DNA of 64,000 bases from Blepharisma stoltei. Taxonomy: Eukaryota > Ciliophora > Heterotrichea > Heterotrichida > Blepharismidae. Within the stretch, counting starts at the first letter, position 1, and every line of letters starts with the position of its first letter. This document shows positions 56,682-64,000 of the stretch, one piece after another. The position numbers were made by a program, and so were the translations under genes. Below the pieces are notes generated by a model, which ran no database searches, had not been told where the DNA came from, and saw only the letters and a list, made by a program, of their open reading frames with translations. The stretch covers positions 620,001 through 684,000 of the forward strand of contig CAJZBQ010000047.1 of the NCBI GenBank assembly GCA_914767885.1. The letters are read 5' to 3'.

Positions 56682-57099
56682 TATATTCCAAGAAAAATTA
56701 TTAATTTTATATTTAATGTGAATGCTTAAATTAGATATAATTATTGAATGCTCTTTTGAATATGCATTTTCTGAGGTTATAACAGTAAAGCTAATCTCAA
56801 TTGTATTTCCGAATATTTAAATTTGTACACTTGTTCTTTAACTACTTTAATATACTTTTAATTTAAATTGTTCGATTTAAAAGCAGCAATTCTATTTTTT
56901 TTGCATTAAAAACTAATTAAATGGATTTTTTGCTATTTTTTCTTTATATTTAAAAAAATTTAAAAAACAAATTTAACAACTCCTATAGCTAGTGGTTTAT
57001 TCATTGAAATTCAAGAAATTTTGCGTCATAATTTAAAGCAGTTGACCATTGGCTTAATAGTCATGCACCCGATAATATTGTTTTATGACCAAAAGTTAA
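56682..57099. other. Divergent intergenic region
   Basis: 418 bp, AT-rich, between two divergent genes; no motif or repeat recognised. Confidence 0.5.
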
Positions 57100-58635
57100 A
57101 TGGAATCATTCGCCCAAGCATTGATCCAAACTCGTTACCAAGAGCTTAGAAACTTGGTAAACAACGATTACATAAATTTTTATACTCCAGAAATTCATAT
57201 CAAGACATTTTATGAAGTAGGCCCAAGAATTGATGGAAACAAGCCCCATCGATTTGCTCAGGTCAGAATGTTTACTCATAGACAGTTTCATGCCAAGCGA
57301 GCCGTAAAGTCCTACTCTCTGAGTGATGCAACTCTAACAAGAGATAGAAGCGATATAATGTTTCCAAGCAAGCAAGGCCTTCTTTTTTCTAACATCTTAA
57401 ACGAGGTATCAACACTGGCAAAGATGCATCATCCAAATATAATAAAACTATATGAAGTATTTCTAGAGCCAAAATACATTCACTTAGTGATGGAATTTTG
57501 CAAAGGAGATATATTTAATCAAAAATATATTTCTAATTTGCCCTATTATTATAGAAAAAGGTCACTTTTTGAACTGTTGCGTCAAATTCGAATCGTCCCT
57601 GATAGTAAAGGAATTTCTTATACAGCACAAATTTTAGATGCTGTGAGACACATCCATAGCCTCAGAATTTGTCATAGAGGATTGTGGGTTGAAAACATTA
57701 TGTTTGCAGATAGTGAAAAGACTCAAATTAAAATTATGGGGTTTGCAAGTTGCACAAAAATGATGACTACAAATTTAACTGAAAAATGCGGAAACCTTTA
57801 TTATACTGCCCCTGAAATTTTTTCAGGATCGTATAATGAAAAATGTGATGTGTGGTCTACTGGGGTGACTGTCTACACCATGCTTGTTGGAGCGCAGCCT
57901 TTCCAAGGAGAAACTTATGGAGAAATCGTAAAAAGTATCATGAAGGCAAAAATCTTGAGACCTTCGCAATTTAAAAACTTGCCAGGTGAAACTCGGCACT
58001 TTATAAAGGGGATGCTTAAAAAAGACAATAGAGCAAGCGCAAATGAACTTCTTGACTCAGCTGTTCTATATACTTACAATTTCTCACAAAAATCTATGAT
58101 TTTACAAAAGATTTTGCGCGCAACCTTAAATCCAGAAAACGACAGAATGCTAGAGAAAAAGCGAAACCTTGCAAATAAGCTAAAATTTGCCTTGTCTAAA
58201 ATTCTGGCATCGGCAAATATGCTTCCTGACGTCCCTGTCATAGAGAAACTCTGAAAAGATCTTGACTCAAACAGAAATGGAGAGCTCAGACCTGATGAGT
58301 TTCAAGAAGGTTTAATCAGATTTTTAAAGACTCAAGAAGATGTGCAAGAAAAAGCCCAAATGATTTTTAAAAGAATGGATATCACAAGAAATCGCAGCAT
58401 AACCCACGATGTTTTCATAGGCCTAGTTCATGATATTCCAGATGTGCATTATCTTTATCATGCATTCACCAAACTCGATTCAGATGAAGATGGTCTAATT
58501 AATGCTGAAGATATTGGTTTGTATATAGATGAAAAGCGAGTCGACAGACTCAATCGCTTGGTCGCAGAAGTGCTTAGTAAAGAAACGCTGAGTTTTGAGG
58601 ATTTTTACGTCTTAATAAGGAAATATGCAATATAA
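57100..58635 (+). CDS. CDPK-like EF-hand pseudokinase E
   Basis: 511 residues, single exon, TGA Trp at 58252-58254. No MGCC. The Gly-loop is absent, the lysine is kept (RAVKSY), and the alpha-C Glu is present (NEVSTLAK). HRD is HRG (ICHRGLWVEN) and DFG is GFA (IMGFAS). APE is kept (YTAPEIF). Four C-terminal EF-hands: DSNRNGELRPDEF good, DITRNRSITHDVF partial, DSDEDGLINAEDI good, the last degenerate. There is an extra 14-residue insert after EFCKG (KYISNLPYYYRKR). Unlike genes A-D it lacks the conserved intron positions, so it is a separate lineage. Confidence 0.87.
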
Positions 58636-58701
58636 ATTCAAAGTTATAATTATCTTTTAATAATGGGAAATTGTTATTGTAACCATTATCGTTATCTGAG
58701 A

Positions 58702-58866
58702 TTATAGATAGGCCCACTGTAGGGAAAAGGTCAAGCTCTCTAAAATATCCCATGCCTCACTTGCTCGTCAATCATCACCAGCCTTTAGACGAGAGTCTAT
58801 ACTCGCTCTTTGAAATTCGGAAAGTTTAGACCACCTTGCTACATGTCATCATAGGTTGCTTTCCAT
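58702..58866 (-). CDS. Possible small Trp-rich protein, 54 residues
   Basis: MESNLWWHVARWSKLSEFQR ... SLQWAYL with three TGA Trp codons, closed by TAA. The frame is open a further 33 codons upstream to another ATG at about 58966. Composition looks coding, but there is no homologue or neighbour support. The alternative is a structured RNA or part of a MIC-limited insert; the region upstream (58900-58990) forms a short hairpin GGTAGTGTC/GATACTACC. Confidence 0.35.
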
Positions 58867-59235
58867 AGAATTTCATAAAATCAAAATACCTGGACCGATG
58901 CGGCAGAAAAGGAGACTTGAAACTCAAGACGCAACGCCTGGCATCGCGCAGGGTAGTGTCATGATTGGTGACGATACTACCTAGGCATAGTTAGAGATTA
59001 AAATATCATATGGTGGTATTTTCATGAAGTTTCGTGCCCTATAAAAATGACTGTAAATTCCAGATTTTTGAAAAAAGGAAAAAATAGCTAATGGATTTTA
59101 TGAGAAAAAAAGTTCATGAAAATACCAAAAGGAAAATCTCACCTTTTAAACCAACATGAAAATACTAATAGAGATAAAAATTATGATATCAAAACTGAAT
59201 AGTAGAGAACCTTCACAATTTCGTGTCCATTTCTC

Positions 59236-59576
59236 TAACTCCCCGCCCCTCCTTGGGCGAGCAAAACCATTAGAAAAAACCCTATTCTTTGTCTAAAACC
59301 CAACCTCTGTCAGCGAATAAAAATTTTTATGGAAAAAGTTTTTGATATATAAGTGATAATTAGTATTACGAAATATATAGCTAATTCTGTTTTATTTTAA
59401 ATAAATTGCGTTTTAAAACATAAATTTTATCTAATTAAATTACTTTCCAATTTTTGCTAATTAGGATTTTTTAAAATTTCGAAAAAATTTTTTTCTATAT
59501 TTATTATAAATTTTAAAAAAACAAATTAGCATCCTCCGTGAGCAAACAAGATTTTTTTGTTCGCTCACGGGGGGTG
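59236..59576. mobile_element. Intergenic IES, degenerate MITE, 341 bp, TAA-bounded
   Basis: TAA lies at 59236 and 59577. CTCCCCGCCCCTCCTTGGGC at the left; hairpin GTGAGCAAACA/TGTTCGCTCAC at the right. Confidence 0.82.
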
Positions 59577-59739
59577 TAAGAATCTGTGCCAGGATTGGAC
59601 TTTGGCTGATCAATTCAGCAATGCCGCAGCAACTACTTTTTAAAACTTAGCCAGATATATATCGGACGCCAGCCTTTCTTCCATAAGGTCCCCTGCGGGT
59701 ATCAACTACAGGGCTTAAGAAGATGAATCTATCTATAAC

Positions 59740-60232
59740 TTATAACAATGCTCATGCATTGTTTAAGCTCTTATGAGCTTTTTCGTAGCCAGATCAGCGA
59801 TTTATACCTAACTGTTTGGATTTTTTCCTCTTTTTCCAGGATTTTACACCGCTTTTCGTGTTTTCCACCTTGACAATTGATTTCACCTCATCCAAGTCTT
59901 TAATCTCCTCTTGTACTTTTTGGGTGTTTTTGGTTTTTTGATCCTTTTCGTATTTTTGGGCTTTTTGGGCTTTCTGGGCTTTTTGGGCTTTTTGGACTTT
60001 TTGGGCTTTTCTGGTCTTAATGGCTTTTTTGGGCCTTTATGATTTTTTGGGCTTTATTGGCTTTTCGGCTCTTGTGGTTTTTTTGGCTTTTTGTTTTTGA
60101 TTTTTTTGACTCTTTGGGTTCTTCAGCCACTTCAGTTTCCGCTCTTTCTGCTTTTTCTGGAACTATTGAGAAGCTCACCCTTAATGAACTTGCGGCCAGC
60201 ATTAGCTCGCCATTATCCAACACTTCTCCCAT
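59740..60232 (-). CDS. Lysine-rich low-complexity protein with an apparent frameshift
   Basis: MGEVLDNGELMLAASSLRVS, then KAERAETEVAEEPKESKK and a Lys/Ala/Gln repeat. The frame closes at 60017, but the adjacent frame carries on as repeated KAQ units, then KNTQKVQEEIKDLDEVKSI and KSWKKRKKSKQLG to a TAA at 59740-59742. The switch falls in A-runs, so a sequencing indel is likely. Composition is like nucleolar or linker-histone-like proteins. May be one gene with the acidic ORF just upstream. Confidence 0.5.
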
Positions 60233-60252
60233 TTGTTTAGCTGCTCAAAGCT

Positions 60253-60513
60253 TTATTTCTCAGTAAGCTCTTCTTCTCTATCCTCTTCACTTGATTCGTC
60301 CCCATCTTCTTCAGACTCTTCATCTACCTGGCCTTCATTCCAATCTTCTTCACCAAGAATATCATCGACATCCTCCGAGAACTCCTCATCTGAAAATAAC
60401 TCATCATATTCGGAGTCAACTTCATCCAATCGATTGCTGATACTGCACAATCTTTGGCGATAGACCAAAGCAGCTTCTTCTCAGCTTCACGTATTAAACT
60501 CTTTTTCCTCCAT
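60253..60513 (-). CDS. Acidic small protein, 86 residues
   Basis: MEEKEFNTWSWEEAALVYRQ, then a Glu/Asp/Ser run (about 40% acidic) ending EEELTEK. Two TGA Trp codons near the start. Ends 20 bp before the Lys-rich ORF on the same strand; an acidic head and basic tail of one chromatin protein is the alternative. Divergent to the glutaredoxin gene with almost no space between. Confidence 0.55.
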
Positions 60514-60535
60514 TGCAAAATAAAAAGTTAAGAAG

Positions 60536-60901
60536 GTGAGTCAATTGCCACATTTTAATGTATATTGTTATTCTAACCAAGCTGTAAAAGATTTTGGGCT
60601 TCGTGAAGAAATACACTCAGGGACTGTTGTGCTATATATAAAAAAGGGGTGCGCTAATTCTGATAGAGCTCAAGCCTTATTAAAAGCTGTCAACATAAAG
60701 CCAAGGACTATTGAAATCGAAGACACAAAGTATCAAAACTTAAGATTTGCATTGAAAGGATTTACAGGGCAAAAAGATCCTCCGTATATTTTTATAGGAG
60801 GAAAGCACTTTGGAGGCTTATATGACTTGGAAGTTGGAATTAAGCAAAAAACTGTACAAAAGCTGATAAAAATTGCAGAAGAAAGAAGTGCTGAATATTA
60901 A
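60536..60901 (+). CDS. Glutaredoxin-like protein (monothiol, CxxS)
   Basis: Fold core VVLYIKKGCANSDRAQALLK (active site C-A-N-S), KPRTIEIED, the cis-Pro strand DPPYIFIGGKHFGG and GLYDLEV match glutaredoxins; Cys-x-x-Ser implies monothiol chemistry or glutathione binding. About 120 residues. No ATG exists in this frame: the open frame begins GTG AGT at 60536 after a stop, so the true start is missing, perhaps behind an unseen intron or IES in the narrow gap to the divergent gene. Confidence 0.75.
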   Translation: MSQLPHFNVYCYSNQAVKDFGLREEIHSGTVVLYIKKGCANSDRAQALLKAVNIKPRTIEIEDTKYQNLRFALKGFTGQKDPPYIFIGGKHFGGLYDLEVGIKQKTVQKLIKIAEERSAEY

Positions 60902-60942
60902 ATAAAACATTAATTGTTTTGTAATATTTAATTAAGTGACTT

Positions 60943-61344
60943 ATGAAATTTCTTATTGACTTAGGGGAAACAGAGGAGAGATTTGATTGACTTCAAACAA
61001 AGGAAATAAAAGTAGAAGACCTGAATGAAGTTAGATGAGCTCTAAGAAGAGCTATATGAGGATCATTTCTTGGAGGATTCAGCATTTATTCATCACTTTC
61101 ATGGTACAGGTGAAAAGGAGGATTTAAACATTATGAGCGAGATAAGGTAGGATCAATGATAGTTTCAATAACTCTCCCAATTGTTGGGCTTACTAGCTCT
61201 GTAGTTATCTTTGCTGCTGGACTTTACTTTTTTTTCAAGACTACAGACAGGATGTACTTTAAATACAAACAATTAGAAGAGTTTCAATCAGAAGGAATTA
61301 GCAATAATCAGCCAATTACTGACACAGCAGCTATTGAATCTTAA
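60943..61344 (+). CDS. Small two-TM membrane protein, 133 residues
   Basis: MKFLIDLGETEERFDW, with four Trp encoded by TGA. Two hydrophobic segments: WGSFLGGFSIYSSLSWY and SITLPIVGLTSSVVIFAAGL, then a charged helix. The spacing (two TMs with a short basic loop) resembles small mitochondrial inner-membrane proteins; no family assigned. Lies 41 bp after the glutaredoxin gene and is convergent with pseudokinase D. Confidence 0.7.
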
Positions 61345-61441
61345 GTATAAGATATAATCATAGGCTTATAGGCTTTAGTTAGATAATTACACGCTGCAAT
61401 AATATTAAGAAAACTAATATCAATTTGCAAATGTATAAAAA

Positions 61442-63314
61442 TTATTTAGCTCTAAATTTGACTGGATCGCTTTTCATTTCCCTCAATAAAAATTTTTTAA
61501 ATTCATCGAAGCTCAGTGATCCATCATTATTGACATCAGCCTCTTTGAAGAACTTCTGCCATTCAGAAGGCTCAATCCCAGGAACTGCTTCAATCAATTC
61601 TTCTAAACTTAATTGTCCATCACCGCTTTTATCATATAAATTAAATGCTTTTCTTAATTTCTCAACCTGGGCTGCTTCATTTCAATTAGTCGCAGCAAGA
61701 ATAAACTCAGAGTACTCAATATCCCCACTGCCATCTATATCGCAGCTCTCGAGGATTTCTTCTACTTCTCCAATATCTTCCAGAGCTAAAACCTTGCATT
61801 TATCTATAAGCTCTGCCTTGCTAATAATTCCATCATTATTAGAATCTAGTGATTTAAATATTTCAATATACTCTTTTTCTTCAGCTATGTCTGAAAACTG
61901 AGAGACAATAAAAGTAAAAATCGATTTTTCGATAACGGTTTGAGCCTATATAATGTATACGCGGAATTTTGAAACTTGAGTAATAGCTTCTTCGTTTCTT
62001 GAAGCTTTTTTGTTTACTCCCCTCTTTGAGGGAAAAAATAATTGGACAAAAACATTTCCTTCGCAAGCGAACAAAGACTTTTTTTTTTAATAGAAAAATT
62101 TTTTACAAAAAATTTTGATATATAGGTGATAATCAGTATAATGAAAATCTCTTCTGTTTATTTTTAGCAGCTTGCATTTTAAAACATAAATTTTATAGAT
62201 TAAATTAATAAAAACAAATTACTATAAAATTTTTATATATAAATTTTACCAAAAAACTAGCCCTTTTGTGCACGAAGGGGGGAGTTAACTTGCTATTTTC
62301 AAGTATTCATGGATGATTTAATGCGTCAGCTGCAGTTATTCTTCGTGTACAGTCTACCTCGAGCATTTTTTTCAGCAAATCCTTTACTTTAGGAGAATAT
62401 TCACGAAATAGCTCATCGCTTAAAATCAATCCTTGTTTAATTTTTTTTGCTAATTCAGCCGAAGTTTTGCCTATAAATGGAGGTCTACCTGTTAGCATGA
62501 GATAGAGAACTACCCCTAAACTCCAAATATCGCTTGAAGTCCTGCTAAACTTGCCTTGGATCATTTCTGGAGATATGTAATGAAGCTGCATAAGTATTAC
62601 AGTATCCATTTGACTTGTTAAAAGATCACAAACTCCTGGAGGCAGCTCGAAGTCCATTATTTTTATAATAGCATCCTTAGATTTTGATTCAAAAACAAGG
62701 TTTTCTAGTCTTATATTTCGGTGAACAATTCCTCGGCCATGATAATATTTCATGGCTCCTAGAATATCAGAAATATAAGCACTTGCATAATATTCATTTA
62801 TTTGACCATCAATTATTCGATCAAAGACATTGCCTCCCATCAAACTTTCAAAAATAAAATAAATTTTATCCTGCGACTTGACTATTTCATAAACCTTTGC
62901 TATATGTGGGTGATCCTATATTATTTTTACGAGTTCTAATAATTTATTCACTTCTTTTCAGCCTTTTGCTTCCAATTTTGGATTTATTAAGGATTTCTTG
63001 ATTTCTTTTATCAATCTTTGACAATTGTTTCTTTTGTCAATAGCAAGTTTATTATCACCAAATAACCCAGTTTCTAGTTTCTTAATGATAATAAAATTTT
63101 CTGTAATTGCTTTTGGAACAGTTTTTATAAATTTCGCTCGATTTATCCCAGCAGATTTTGTTCTTATTTTTAAGGACTCAGGCTGAGAAGTTGATTTTCT
63201 TTGTAGATTACTATGGTTTTGTTTTCGATATTTTCCTTTTGTGTTCGCTTTCTTTGGAGGAGATTTTTGTTGATTAATATTAGCGGTTTCTTCTCGAAAC
63301 TCACAACAGCCCAT
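61442..63314 (-). CDS. CDPK-like EF-hand pseudokinase D (MGCC N-terminus)
   Basis: Begins MGCCEFREET. Lysine kept (RLIKEI). HRD is HRN (IVHRNIRLEN); DFG is DFE (IMDFEL), so the Mg-binding Asp stays but the Gly is lost. APE reads SPE (YISPEMI). Four textbook EF-hands (DSNNDGIISKAEL, DIDGSGDIEYSEF, DKSGDGQLSLEEL, DVNNDGSLSFDEF). Introns 62916-62930, 62586-62600 and 61946-61960 match A-C. A 271-bp MITE IES (62014-62284) is removed. 518 residues, exactly in frame. Closest to A in sequence, yet 50 kb away. Confidence 0.88.
62014..62284. mobile_element. IES, 271 bp, degenerate MITE, TTA-bounded
   Basis: TTA lies at 62014 and 62285. Joins ENSK to LNKKASRNEE in pseudokinase D. The left end is eroded (CTCCCCTCTTTGAGG). 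Confidence 0.85.
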
Positions 63315-64000
63315 TTAGAAAAAAATATTATAACAATAAAAATGTCAGAATTTTGTATTTGCAATTTTTTACAGCTAAATTAACTTTAGATAATGAATAT
63401 TTTATATATTATAATAAATTTTTTAATTTATCAAACAATTTTATTAATAAATATTTATTGATAATTATAGTAAATATAAGATTAGCAACTAATGATAGCA
63501 GCCGAAAAAAAACTGTTTAGATATTTTAGTCTTTTAAGCAAAGGGACTAAGCTAATTGGCAGAGAAATTGCTAAGCAGCTATAGCTGAATATCCAATTTT
63601 TAGAGTTTCATCACAAAGCTAATTTTTTATAATAAAAAATATATTGCATATAAAGGCTAAATATGGATTTTATGTGGCTGTATGAAGTGAGATTTTTATT
63701 CTGCATAATTAGTTTAATTAATTTTTTCAACAAAAAATAAACAGAAACCTAAATTCTTTATTTTGTCTTACGCTCAAAGGTAGTGTAACCGAACGGATTA
63801 AATTATCATCTTGTATCTAAATTAAGATTTTTCGCTCAATGAAAATAATTTATTGAATAAATTTCAAATCTCTAATTTTTATTAACTTTAGAGGCAAATT
63901 ATTTATAATGCTTTGGCAAAATAATTGGGCACTCCATCAAAAAAAAGATATTTTCCGCTTGAAGGATTAAAAGATTAGAATTAGATTTATAAGATAGGCT
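63315..64000. other. Intergenic AT-rich tail of window
   Basis: No open frame, inverted ends or repeats recognised; presumably the promoter of pseudokinase D plus spacer. Confidence 0.5.

Noticed and set aside
57505-57560. In-frame insert after EFCKG in pseudokinase E as a 42-bp IES
   Set aside because: A TA-to-TA join is possible and in frame, but the insert has no stop, no inverted ends and is shorter than the other IESs seen here; a lineage-specific loop is as likely.

Overview
The window reads as germline (micronuclear) DNA of a heterotrich ciliate of the Blepharisma type. Three things show this. (1) TGA is read as tryptophan throughout: almost every long gene is open only if in-frame TGA is Trp and only TAA/TAG stop (for example the SAM-FHA-FHA-RING gene, the YeeE/YedE gene and the NBR1-like gene). 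(2) Introns are 15 or 16 nt GT-AG introns. (3) Genes are cut by AT-rich or GC-rich inserts, mostly bounded by TA, TTA, TAA, TGA or longer direct repeats. Removing an insert down to one repeat copy restores the frame and the protein family. These are internal eliminated sequences (IESs). I place 28 inside coding regions, one of them in an intron, and seven between genes. For nearly all multi-IES genes the length left after IES and intron removal is an exact multiple of three. The exceptions are the coiled-coil gene at 841-2690 and the gene at 36980-39608, each one base out, and an unresolved stretch at 16664-17105.

Layout. 1-6.1 kb: UBL/Tudor-type protein (cut by the window edge), coiled-coil protein, acylated C2 protein, a small ORF, YeeE/YedE transporter. 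6.2-12.4 kb: three tandem CDPK-like kinase genes, N-terminally acylated (MGCC) but with broken catalytic motifs. 12.9-16.1 kb: folate-receptor-like membrane protein, voltage-sensor-like protein, NDUFAF7/MidA methyltransferase. 16.2-26.6 kb: EF-hand and coiled-coil proteins and a 1680-residue Trp-rich/helical protein cut by five IESs. 27.4-33.6 kb: GPI-type Cys-rich surface protein and a PP2A leucine carboxyl methyltransferase split by a 3.9-kb IES. 34.3-42.0 kb: unknown Ser/Pro-rich protein, SAM-FHA-FHA-RING, an FxPxI-repeat EF-hand protein, DHHC palmitoyltransferase. 42.3-50.8 kb: coiled-coil (TPH-like) protein, a tandem ZnF-UBP plus sirtuin fusion, NBR1-like autophagy receptor, mitochondrial uS17. 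51-58.6 kb: RING-CHY zinc-finger protein split by a 2.3-kb IES, a second coiled-coil paralogue, another pseudokinase. 58.7-63.3 kb: small ORFs, glutaredoxin, a two-TM protein, and a fourth MGCC pseudokinase.

The mobile fraction has several layers: a dominant MITE family with ends like CTCCGTGAGCGAAC; a second MITE family with ends like TTGATCGAACGA; hairpin elements; SINE/RTE-like GC-rich insertions with 9-15-bp target duplications, sitting precisely inside coding sequence; and two large IESs built as long inverted repeats around satellite arrays. In the larger one, MITEs are nested in the satellite, the satellite in the IES and the IES in a gene. There are no rRNA or tRNA genes or CRISPR arrays that I can recognise.
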